This document shows positions 8,810 to 16,735 of a stretch of 64,000 nt of DNA, piece by piece. Source of the DNA: Edaphobacter modestus. GTDB taxonomy: Bacteria > Acidobacteriota > Terriglobia > Terriglobales > Acidobacteriaceae. The notes under the pieces were generated by a model. That model did not search any database. It saw nothing but the letters and a program-made list of their open reading frames with translations, and had not been told where the DNA came from. Each line of letters opens with the position of its first letter. Within the stretch, counting starts at the first letter, position 1. The DNA lies in assembly GCF_004217555.1 (NCBI RefSeq), contig NZ_SHKW01000001.1, positions 806,001 to 870,000 of the forward strand. Direction: 5' to 3'. The position numbers were made by a program, and so were the translations under genes.

Positions 8810-9787
8810 CTAGTTACAGGCGTATATCAGCCTCCAGTTGCCTCCGTTAGCAAGATTGGCGAGTGCATATACGTTGTTCCCGTTCGCTGTGAGTTGAATC
8901 CCTGAGACAAAATTAAATGGGTGATCGGTCTCCGCGACCCAGCCACTCTGCTGGTTCCCGAAGCCATCGAATTTCGCAAACGCGGGGTTACCATTGCCGG
9001 TTACAACACTGACCACCATGTTCCCATTGGCGCAAGCGGCGGAATGGGGCGTGTTTCCGGTAAACTCGCCCTTGGGAAGCCAGCTGTTCCAACCAGAGGC
9101 GCCGAGCGTTTGGTGGGTCATCCACAGCTGATTGTCCGTACCTTGCACCGTGACAGTAAGTTGATTCGTGGCATTATTCATCGAAACGCCGGGTGCATTA
9201 TTCGCCGATCCCCCGCTGATGTTTTCGGCATTGGCCCAGCTACCGGTTTGGCCGTCAAACCAGGTGCCCCACACCCGCAGGTCGTTCCCCAACCCGCGGT
9301 ACACCAGGTATAGGTTGTTTGAATTGGGGCCCATCTGCGCGACGGACACGGGCAGATTCGTGAAGTTGCCCGGAACGGCGGTCCATGCGCCCGAATTGTG
9401 GCCGTCACCGAAGACCTGTGTGTACCAGATGTCACCGTTATCCCCGGTATGGAAGACCATGAAGCTGTCGTTCCCAAAGGGAGCCACCGTCGGGCTCTGA
9501 AAGGTCACTGTCCCACCAATCGTGAAGGGGGTGTGGTTATCGAGCGACATCCACACTTGATTGTTCGTCTCTCCCCTCCACACCGAAAGCAGATGTCCAG
9601 CATTTCTGGCTTCGCTGTAGAGGCCTTGCAACTTGAGGGGGATCGCGCCGCCCACCTGTTCACCAGTCCACGCGTCCGCGGTGCCCACCACTATTTGGGC
9701 GAACCCCTGTGTAGCCGTTGCCACAACCACGAGGGCCGTAAGGAATACGACTACAGACAACTTATTCAAATATTGACGCAGCTTCAT
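8810..9787 (-). CDS. Secreted beta-propeller (lectin-like) protein, paralog 2
   Basis: This 325-residue protein has signal peptide MKLRQYLNKLSVVVFLTALV... ending at GFAQ (residue 31). The repeated strand motifs NQVWMSLDN, GDIWYTQVF, NDLRVWGTW and NQLWMTHQT match paralog 1. The central region from the first motif to NQLWMTHQTLGAS is almost identical to paralogs 1 and 3; differences concentrate just after the signal peptide (WTGEQVGGAIPLK) and near the C-terminus (WVAETDHPFNF). The ATG at 9787 is preferred over the longer frame from 9868, because the signal peptide starts there and GGAG lies 3 nt upstream. Cys at HSAACANGN and at the end (YACN) are kept. Same orientation as its neighbours, with its own leader. 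Confidence 0.75.
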   Translation of the reverse strand: MKLRQYLNKLSVVVFLTALVVVATATQGFAQIVVGTADAWTGEQVGGAIPLKLQGLYSEARNAGHLLSVWRGETNNQVWMSLDNHTPFTIGGTVTFQSPTVAPFGNDSFMVFHTGDNGDIWYTQVFGDGHNSGAWTAVPGNFTNLPVSVAQMGPNSNNLYLVYRGLGNDLRVWGTWFDGQTGSWANAENISGGSANNAPGVSMNNATNQLTVTVQGTDNQLWMTHQTLGASGWNSWLPKGEFTGNTPHSAACANGNMVVSVVTGNGNPAFAKFDGFGNQQSGWVAETDHPFNFVSGIQLTANGNNVYALANLANGGNWRLIYACN

Positions 9788-9816
9788 ATCTCCAATGGAT
9801 AAAAAGTTTGTATCTA

Positions 9817-9850
9817 AGTGGGCTTTTGACTTCTCTTCGAGAAGACCACT
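9817..9850 (-). promoter_or_regulatory. Conserved leader hairpin of paralog 2
   Basis: AGTGG/CCACT outer stem around TTCTC/GAGAA, 29 nt upstream of the start, as in the other two paralogs. Confidence 0.5.
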
Positions 9851-10034
9851 TGACCTAGAGTTGGGCAATCCGGCGTATTTTTATAAAGCCCCAGCGCTAC
9901 CGGGCTTTGTTTGACGGAACGGATCAATAGAAGCATCGAACCCTGGCCATGCAGGGGAGAGCGAAGTTCTTGGCTCAGCAAAGTCCTAAAGTCTGGAAGG
10001 CAGATACTTCAAGTACAAACGAAGTACAGGCTAG

Positions 10035-10060
10035 GCGGAGTGACCCCGTCGTCACTCCGC
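10035..10060. terminator. Hairpin after beta-propeller gene 3
   Basis: GCGGAGTGAC and GTCACTCCGC form a perfect 10-bp stem with a 6-nt loop, 32 bp after the stop of paralog 3, equivalent to 7379-7408. Confidence 0.5.
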
Positions 10061-10092
10061 TGCCCTCCTGCCACAGCACAGATACATCTGGA

Positions 10093-11070
10093 CTATTGAC
10101 AGTCGTAGATCTGCTGCCAAAAGCCCTGTTGTTGGGTGCCCCCATCGAAAGTACGACTCATGAGTGAGTACAGGGTGTTCCCGTTCGCTGTGAGTTGAAC
10201 CGGCGAGGAAGTGCTCAGAAGGGTGTCCACGCTCCAGCCACTCTGCTGGCTCCCGAAGCCATCGAATTTCGCGAACTCGGGGTTACCGTTGCCGTTTAGA
10301 ATACTGACCACCATGTTCCCATTGGCGCAAGCGGCGGAATGGGGCGTGTTTTCGGTGAAGGCGCCCTTGGGAAGCCAGCTGTTCCAACCAGAGGCGCCGA
10401 GCGTTTGGTGGGTCATCCAGAGCTGATTGTCCGTACCTTGCACTGTGACAGTAAGTTGATTCGTGGCATTATTCATCGAAACGCCGGGTGCATTATTCGC
10501 CGATCCACCGCTGATGTTTTCGGCTTTGGCCCAAGTGTTGGTAGTAAAGTTATACCAAGTGCCCCACACCCGCAGGTCGTTCCCCAACCCGCGGTACACC
10601 AGGTACAGGTTGTTTGAATTGGGGCCCATCTGCGCGACGGACACGGGCAGATTCGTGAAGTTGCCCGGAACGGCGGTCCATGTGCCCGAATTGGCGCCGT
10701 CACCGAAGACCGGTGTGTACCAGATCTCACCGTTATCTCCGGTATGGAAGACCATGAAGCCGTCCTCCCCCCAAGGAGCCACCGTCGGGCTCTGAAAGGT
10801 CACTGTCCCACCAATCGTGAAGGGGCGGCCGTTATTGAGCGACATCCACACTTGATTGTTAGTCGCTCCCCTCCACACTGAAAGCAGACCTCCACCGTTT
10901 CTGGCTTCGCTGTAGGTGCCTTGCAAAAGGAGGGTGCCGCCCACAACTTCTGCATTAAAGGATGACGCCTCGCCCGGCAGTTGGGCGAACGACTGTGTGG
11001 CCGTTGCTACAACCGCAAGGGCCGTGAGGATTACGGCGGCGGAAAATTTTAAATATTGACCCAACTTCAT
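10093..11070 (-). CDS. Secreted beta-propeller (lectin-like) protein, paralog 3
   Basis: This 325-residue protein has signal peptide MKLGQYLKFSAAVILTALAV... ending at SFAQ (residue 30). It carries the same Trp strand repeats (NQVWMSLNN, GEIWYTPVF, NDLRVWGTW, NQLWMTHQT) and both Cys positions, but it is the most divergent: one blade reads YNFTTNTWAKAEN instead of FDGQTGSWANAEN, and the C-terminal blade is replaced (LSTSSPVQL, FDGGTQQQGFWQQIYDC). The ATG at 11070 is preferred because signal peptide and GGAG fit it. It is the first of the array in transcription direction, with its own leader; the genes are separated by about 305-380 bp, so independent promoters are likely. Confidence 0.75.
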   Translation of the reverse strand: MKLGQYLKFSAAVILTALAVVATATQSFAQLPGEASSFNAEVVGGTLLLQGTYSEARNGGGLLSVWRGATNNQVWMSLNNGRPFTIGGTVTFQSPTVAPWGEDGFMVFHTGDNGEIWYTPVFGDGANSGTWTAVPGNFTNLPVSVAQMGPNSNNLYLVYRGLGNDLRVWGTWYNFTTNTWAKAENISGGSANNAPGVSMNNATNQLTVTVQGTDNQLWMTHQTLGASGWNSWLPKGAFTENTPHSAACANGNMVVSILNGNGNPEFAKFDGFGSQQSGWSVDTLLSTSSPVQLTANGNTLYSLMSRTFDGGTQQQGFWQQIYDCQ

Positions 11071-11098
11071 ATATCTCCAAGGAAAAAGCTTGTATCTA

Positions 11099-11131
11099 AG
11101 TGGGCTTTTACTTCTCTTCGAGAAAACCACT
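11099..11131 (-). promoter_or_regulatory. Conserved leader hairpin of paralog 3
   Basis: AGTGG/CCACT outer stem around TTCTC/GAGAA, 28 nt upstream of the start. Sequence similarity to the other two leaders ends just beyond the hairpin, which suggests the structure itself is under constraint. Confidence 0.5.
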
Positions 11132-11285
11132 TAGTTGACAATAGAACAGTCCACCTAAGGTTTTGATAAAGGCCTGCCCTACGGGCTGCCCGGACAAGGA
11201 TGTTTCTATTGCACCAGAACCTTCGGCCTCATCTCGAACGGCTTCCCCGCAGATGAGACGGTACATGCGAAACTTAAGCGTGGGA

Positions 11286-12581
11286 ATGTCGGCCATAAAG
11301 AAAGTATGCATTCTGTTGATGAGTCTCGCTTCGGCTCTGGGAGCTGCCGCTCAGAAGGTACCTGAGGACCAAGCTTCGATATCCGGCAGGGTCGTGGACG
11401 TCTCCGGTAGCCCCTATTCCGCACAGGTTCGGATATTCCAGATCGTTATACGTGAGGGGTTTGCTTATCTGTATCCGATGTGCGTGACAAATACGGATCA
11501 GCAAGGCGGGTTCGAGTGTCCGAAACTTCAAGCAGGAAAATTCATTGTTCAGGTTCTGTCTCTGCGGCGGTGGGGAAAACAGACACAGAAGGCACAAGAT
11601 GCCGCAGCGGGAACGATCCCAAAAACAATCTTCTATCCCGGTGTAACGGATCTCGAACAAGCAACACCGATCTCTTTGCGAAGCAACGAAGTTGGATGGG
11701 CTGAAGTACGCGTCGCCGATTCGCCAGGGGTTGAAGTCACAGGCACGCTCACCGATCATGGGCCGGGTGCATTTTTAATACTGAAAGCAGAGTCGGGGGG
11801 CCTGACTCTGAATATAGGTATCAACCCCCAATACGACAGCAATACAGGCCGGTTCGTCATATCGAATGTTCCTGCAGGCCATTATCAACTGACAGCGAAT
11901 TGGTTCGTAAGCCAGGGAGAGCGACATACGACGCTGCCGTTTGTGGTGGACGCTACGCCGGTGGATAATCTCCTCCTCTCACCTACGCCCAATGTGGAGA
12001 TAAGCGGTCAACTCCCTACTCTTCCATTGGGTGTAACCATATCGCAACTATTGCTCACGAGTACGGACGATTCGACCCGCAATCGCAATACAGCGGTGAA
12101 AGATGGAGCGTTCAATTTTGGTTCGGTACCTGCGGGAGAGTACATCTTGAGCTTTCCGCTTGGTCAACAGGTTTACGTGGATGCGGTTTCTGTGGGGGGG
12201 AAAAGCGTCGGCGGTTCGAGATTCTCAGTTGCACCGGGGCAAGGCACACTGAATTTAGAACTGGAAGTCAAGTGGCCGAGCATACCGATTCGTGGTTCTG
12301 TGAAGGAATGGGAGGGATCTGCTGTAAGTGCCGAGGTGATTGCACAAGCTGAAGATTCGGGTGAGATTTACAAAGTGACAACGGATAAGCAGAGGAATTT
12401 CTCGTTTGCTGGGGTCAAGCGTGGTGAGTATCGCTTGTTTTCATGGCCTGGGGTCAATACGATCGAATATCGAAATCCCCTCGTCTTGAGAAAATACAAC
12501 AGTGACAGCACTGAGGTTTGGGTGGACCAAGACGGCATCGGTAGTGCGATTGAACTTTCACCTATCGAAAAGGAACGTTGA
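11286..12581 (+). CDS. Exported protein with carboxypeptidase-regulatory-like (Ig-type) domains
   Basis: From the ATG at 11286 the product is 431 residues: signal peptide MSAIKKVCILLMSLASALGAAAQ, then ISGRVVDVSGSPYSAQVRIF, the opening strand of a CarboxypepD_reg beta-sandwich. Similar GxV...G.F...vPaGxY patterns recur (VTGTLTDHG, FVISNVPAGHYQL, FNFGSVPAGEYIL, IRGSVKEWEG, FSFAGVKRGEYRL), so three to five such domains follow one another. An upstream in-frame ATG at 11253 and the frame from 11163 are alternatives. Such proteins are cell-envelope or secreted in acidobacteria, often of unknown role. It is divergent from the beta-propeller array and ends directly at the resolvase remnant. Confidence 0.75.
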   Translation: MSAIKKVCILLMSLASALGAAAQKVPEDQASISGRVVDVSGSPYSAQVRIFQIVIREGFAYLYPMCVTNTDQQGGFECPKLQAGKFIVQVLSLRRWGKQTQKAQDAAAGTIPKTIFYPGVTDLEQATPISLRSNEVGWAEVRVADSPGVEVTGTLTDHGPGAFLILKAESGGLTLNIGINPQYDSNTGRFVISNVPAGHYQLTANWFVSQGERHTTLPFVVDATPVDNLLLSPTPNVEISGQLPTLPLGVTISQLLLTSTDDSTRNRNTAVKDGAFNFGSVPAGEYILSFPLGQQVYVDAVSVGGKSVGGSRFSVAPGQGTLNLELEVKWPSIPIRGSVKEWEGSAVSAEVIAQAEDSGEIYKVTTDKQRNFSFAGVKRGEYRLFSWPGVNTIEYRNPLVLRKYNSDSTEVWVDQDGIGSAIELSPIEKER

Positions 12582-12703
12582 CGAACTGGCCAGACAAGGT
12601 CCGGGGAGTCAGAGAATCCCGAGCCGCTATCGCTGCACAACTGGGAGTCGGCGAAACAACCGTGTATCGAATCCTCCCCTCCGCTAAGGCACAAAATTAC
12701 TAA
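12581..12703 (+). pseudogene. C-terminal helix-turn-helix tail of a serine resolvase
   Basis: The 40-codon frame ends GVRESRAAIAAQLGVGETTV-YRILPSAKAQNY, the Hin/resolvase-type helix-turn-helix at the C-terminus of serine recombinases. The catalytic Ser domain is absent; the frame merges into the end of the preceding gene. Its stop lies at the inner edge of the right terminal repeat, the position a resolvase gene often has in Tn3-type elements. A partial inverted copy is at 6996-7048. Confidence 0.55.
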
Positions 12704-12736
12704 CCGGACTTTCTGTCCAATTGTTCCAAAGACCCC
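12699..12736 (-). repeat. Right terminal inverted repeat of the Tn3-type transposon
   Basis: Read on the minus strand it begins GGGGTCTTTGGAACAATTGG and matches the left end at 30 of 32 positions. The AACAC target copy follows at 12737-12741. Confidence 0.8.
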
Positions 12737-12798
12737 AACACCGACACACTCATGAGAACGGTCCAGACCATGCGCTTACTCTGGGCAAAACCCATGAT

Positions 12799-13041
12799 GG
12801 GTTTCCGTATCGCGTCTTCAGCAAAGACCAGCGCGTCAGTCACACGGCCATCGTCGAAAACAAGCGGTTGAGACATGCACTCGCTACTGTGAAGGCGCAC
12901 CAGGATATCAAGCGATTGCCTGAGATCATGACTAATAGTGACAAAATCGGATACAAGAAGCGCCCGCGCCAACTCTATGGACCAGACTACGAAACAGAAC
13001 TCGCCGCGGCGCCCGCGAGTCATCAGAAGGATCTATACTGA
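12799..13041 (+). pseudogene. C-terminal remnant of an ISNCY-type transposase
   Basis: The frame reads YRVFSKDQRVSHTAIVENKR, then IGYKKRPRQLYGPDYETE and a stop at 13041. The same blocks end the neighbouring transposase (14298-14539), so this is the tail of a second copy of the same element type. Everything upstream of this tail is missing; the Tn3-type transposon lies immediately to its left. Confidence 0.65.
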
Positions 13042-13189
13042 CATTTCTATCCGGCGCGCATAGAGACATTCCTATCGGGCGCCAACATGAATTGTAGGCG
13101 CAAAGTAGAAGTGTCCGGTTTCTGCAAAGTTGAAATGTCCAAACTACCCTTCCGACAGATGGCGGAGGCGGAGATTGGATCTTTTCAGC

Positions 13190-14539
13190 ATGAGTGGACA
13201 CGAACTGCGACGCATAGAAGTCCTTTCCGAAGTTCTGGCAAGACGACGCACTGAGATCTCGGCGGCAGCGATCCTGGGGCTCAGCACTCGACAGACACGC
13301 CGGCTTGTTGTGGCTTACCGCGCTAGCGGCGGAGCAAGCCTCATCCACAAGGGCCGGGGCCGCCCGTCGAATAACAGATTGCTGGAAGGCATTCGAGAGT
13401 ACGCGGTCGAACTGATGAGGTCCAAATACGCTGATTTCGGTCCCTCCCTCGCTGCAGAGATGCTGTTGACCAAGCACGACGTGAAGGTCTCCCGAGAGAC
13501 ATTGCGGAAGTGGATGATGGCCGACGGGCTGTGGATTTCCCGCAGACAGCGCCGCAGCTTCCATCAGCCTCGATTGCGCCGTGAGGCCTTCGGAGAGCTG
13601 ATCCAGATTGACGGCAGCGACCATCGTTGGTTTGAGAACCGGGGTGATGCCTGCACCTTGCTTGTCTTCATCGACGACGCGACCAGTCGACTGGTGCAGC
13701 TTCGATTTGTACTGAGCGAGAGCACGGACAGCTATCTCAGTGCGGTACACTCCTACGTCGTCGCCTTTGGATGCCCAGTCGCTTTCTATTCGGATAAGCA
13801 CACCGTTTTCCGGATAAACCGGTCCAACGCTCCAGGCGGCACCGGCATGACTCAGTTCGGTCGTGCCCTTGCCGAACTGAACATCGAGATCATCTGCGCC
13901 AACTCAAGCCAGGCCAAGGGCCGCGTCGAACGCGTGAACCGTACGCTTCAGGATCGCCTTGTCAAAGAACTCAGACTCGCGAACATCTCTGACATGGACG
14001 CTGGTAACGCCTTTTTGCCGAGCTTCATGGTCACCCACAACGAGCGGGTTTTCCGTCACGCCTGTCCGCTCCGACGACATGCACCGGCCTCTCTCAGTCC
14101 CGGAAGACAAGCTCACTGATATCCTGTGCCATCGCGAGCAGCGTTACGTCGGCAGCCAATTGACTTTGTCGTACGACCGTAAGCGGATCATCCTGGAACG
14201 AAACGCTACGTCCGAGGAGCTGCGCGGCAAGTACGTGGACGTGTACGACTTCCCAGATGGCCGCTTGGAGGTGCGTTCGAAGGGCATCCTTCCCTACAGC
14301 GTCTTCAGCAAGGATCAGAGGGTCAGCCACACGGCGATCGTCGAGAACAAGCGCCTAGGGGACACACACTGGCTCTGATCAAGGCACAACAGAACAGCCA
14401 TTTCGAAGCAAAGGTGAAGACCAACAGCGAGAAGGGCGAGTATCAGAAACGCGGGCGGCAGATCTACGGGCCTGATTATGTTCCCAAAATCCCCGCCAAG
14501 TCAGTAGTGGTGGCTGAGCCGACCACCAAGAAAGCGTAA
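13190..14539 (+). pseudogene. ISNCY-type DDE transposase with two frameshifts
   Basis: From ATG 13190 the frame gives MSGHELRRIEVLSEVLARRR, a helix-turn-helix (AILGLSTRQTRRLVVAYR), then an rve/DDE core with LIQIDGSDHRWFENRG, LLVFIDDATSRLVQLRF and NSSQAKGRVERVNRTLQDRL. The frame is lost near 14050: the continuation FSVTPVRSDDMHRPLS is in the next frame. It is lost again near 14358, where ALIKAQQNSH resumes and runs to the TAA at 14537-14539. Restored, it would be about 449 residues, normal for the family. Two single-base shifts make it inactive unless frameshifting is programmed, which is not known for this group. Confidence 0.75.
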
Positions 14540-14634
14540 CGTCCAACCGCGCCTTTTGGGAACGAGTCCCGCCTTCGCTTCGTCACTTCTCAACTAGCCC
14601 TGAATCGGTGTGAATGACGCTCTAGACTTCAGCC

Positions 14635-14970
14635 ATGCGATTCCGTTGGTTCGACTGGTTCAAAGCTCCGAAGACGGTGCGTTTGGCTCACCAGCAATCC
14701 GACTACGTACGGGCTCATAGACACTGCATGGAGAACCGCGTTGAGGTGGAAGCTAGCGCTCTTTGTGGTTGCTTCTACTGCATGTCCATCTACCCACCCT
14801 CTGAGATAGTTGACTGGATCGACGATAAAGAAGCGTTGACAGCGGACTGTCCACGGTGCGGTATTGACGCAGTAATTGGCTCTGCATCCGGGTTCCCAAT
14901 CACATCAGAGTTCTTGAACCTCATGAATGAGCATTGGTTTGAGGGCCATCGCTCCAGCGACCGAGTCTGA
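14635..14970 (+). CDS. Small Cys-rich cytoplasmic protein (zinc-ribbon-like), unknown function
   Basis: This 111-residue product has CGCFYC at about residues 43-48 and CPRCGIDAVIGSASGFPIT at about 78-96, two CxxC-like knuckles that could hold a zinc ion. The pattern CGCFYC...EIVDWID...CPRCGIDxVIG...FPIT is shared by a family of uncharacterised cytoplasmic proteins of many bacteria. No signal peptide or membrane segment. It is the only intact-looking gene between the ISNCY and IS110 remnants. The ribosome-binding site is weak. No function is assigned. Confidence 0.6.
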   Translation: MRFRWFDWFKAPKTVRLAHQQSDYVRAHRHCMENRVEVEASALCGCFYCMSIYPPSEIVDWIDDKEALTADCPRCGIDAVIGSASGFPITSEFLNLMNEHWFEGHRSSDRV

Positions 14971-15090
14971 AGTCCACCCTGCTGGTAACGAGAAGTCGTT
15001 TGCGTTGACATGGACGATAAACGGGCTTACTGAGATGGTCCGCCGCTTGATCTTCCCCGGAAGATCTTGTAGGCAGATTCAAGGAGGATC

Positions 15091-16129
15091 ATGGACATGC
15101 AGATTCGATCGGTTGGTATTGACCTTGGCAAGACGACCTTTCACCTGGTGGCCCTTGGTGATAACGGCAAGGTGCTGCTGAAGAAGAAGTTTACCCAGAA
15201 GCAGTTGATTGCCCCTTCACCGCGAACCTGCAGACCTGCTTGATCGGGATGGAAGCATGTTCGGGGTCGCACTTCCTCGGCCGTGCTTTACGGGAACAAG
15301 GCCATGATGTGAAGTTGATTCCAGCCCAGTTCGTGAAGCCGTTTGTGAAGTCGAACAAGAACGATTTCATCGACGCTGAAGCGATTGCTGAGGCCGTGGA
15401 TCGCGAGAACATGCGCTTCGTGCCGATCAAGACAGATGATCAGCTCGACCTGCAAGCTCTCCATCGCGTGCGTGACCGGCTCATGGCGCGAAGAACTGCT
15501 CTGATCAACCAGATTCGTGCGTTTCTTCTGGAGCGGGGCATCGTGTTCGCCAAGAGCCCGATTCGGCTGAGGGAAGCTCTACCTGAGGTGCTTGAGAACG
15601 CCAACCAGAACCTCACCCCGAGGATGCGGAACCTGGTTGCCATGCTGTGGAGCGAGTGGAAGGACCTGGAGCTTCAGATCGTGCAGATGAACGACGAAGT
15701 GGAACGAATCGCTTCGAGCGATGAAGCGTGTCGGAGACTGCGGCAGATTCCTGGTATCGGACCGCTGGTTGCAACCGCGATCGTGGCCTCCATCGGTAAC
15801 GGCGCAGCCTTCCGCAAGGGACGAGAGTTCGCAGCCTGGATGGGGCTGCTCCGAAGCAGCATTCGACCGGTGGCAAGGTGAGGCTGTATGGAATCAGCAA
15901 GCGCGGTAACTGTTACCTGCGCAAGATCCTGATTCATGGAGCACGCGCGATCGTATTGCGATCCAAGCGGGATCGAATCGCGATGGGCCCCTGGATGACC
16001 TCGCTTGAGACCAGGGCGCCACGAAACGTATTGATCGTGGCAACAGCACACAAACTGGCGCGGATCGCGTGGGCAGTGCTCTCGACGGGCCAGGACTATC
16101 GCGCAGTACCCGAGGCACTGACAGTGTAA
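15091..16129 (+). pseudogene. IS110/IS1111-family transposase with two frameshifts
   Basis: Start ATG 15091 with AAGGAGG at 15081-15087. Frame one gives VGIDLGKTTFHLVALGDNGK, the DEDD-type N-terminus. Near 15214 the frame shifts to FTANLQTCLIGMEACSG, QFVKPFVKSNKNDFIDAEAI and IPGIGPLVATAIVASIGNG (transposase_20 region). Near 15858 it shifts again to KQHSTGGKVRLYGISKRGN and HKLARIAWAVLSTG, ending at the TAA 16127-16129. All domains of the family are present in order, so the decay is recent. A functional full-length protein cannot be read. Confidence 0.85.
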
Positions 16130-16735
16130 GCAGGCTTAGCCACCAGCAACATCAAGTTCTCCCCACCGAGGTCTGCACCGGATAAGTGAAGATGAAAGAA
16201 CAGTTAAAACGGCGCACCTGAAACCTGCTTGCCGAAATGGCCAATACGAGGCCGGCGTGTTTTCAAAGGACAGGTACGCGGCGTATCTCATCAAGGCCAG
16301 GAGAAAACTTTCCACCTAAAGGCCGAATACATTGACGCAGACTTTCCTTCATTCGAAACTTTTCCCTTGCATTCACACGGCGGACCATACATTCGGCAAC
16401 TTCGCATTCTGGGGTCCGCACGCCCCTCGAACTTGCCGGAAACTCGATCAATTTCCCGAAAAGCCGGTCATTCGGCCACTTGCCGAAGACATAGATCGAT
16501 TCGAATAGCTCGATGAGTGACTCGCCCTGTTATCTCTAGTTGAGACCAGGATTAGTCAATATAAGGCATAAGGCGACTTATCGTTACTTAATCAAGATGT
16601 GACATATCGAGCCTTAATACTTCCTGCGATGACGTTATGTATATTGAGGAGCGCACAAACAAAGGAGCTCCATTGAAGCGCATTCTGCCCCTGCTCATCT
16701 TTTCGACGACGAGGTGTCGTGAAGTATCGACATAC
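16130..16735. other. Stretch behind the IS110 remnant, no gene recognised
   Basis: The first part (to about 16230) is probably the 3' region of the IS110 element. A 95-codon plus-strand frame (16229-16516) has no recognisable motif. The rest is AT-richer and separates the element from the efflux operon; no promoter or terminator is convincing. Confidence 0.4.

Larger units (their letters stand above)
4596..12736. mobile_element. Tn3-family-type transposon (8141 bp) without a transposase gene
   Basis: The left end 4596-4627 and the right end 12705-12736 (minus strand) match at 30 of 32 positions and both start GGGGTCTTTGGA. The bases just outside are AACAC on the left (4591-4595) and AACAC on the right (12737-12741), a perfect 5-bp target duplication. 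Ends of about 38 bp starting with GGGG and a 5-bp duplication are the hallmarks of the Tn3 family, and the right end abuts the tail of a serine resolvase. No tnpA lies inside, so movement would need a transposase in trans; a tnpA fragment exists at 34767-35041. Cargo: a glycosyltransferase, a broken DUF3455 gene, three beta-propeller paralogs and a carboxypeptidase-regulatory-domain protein. Confidence 0.8.
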
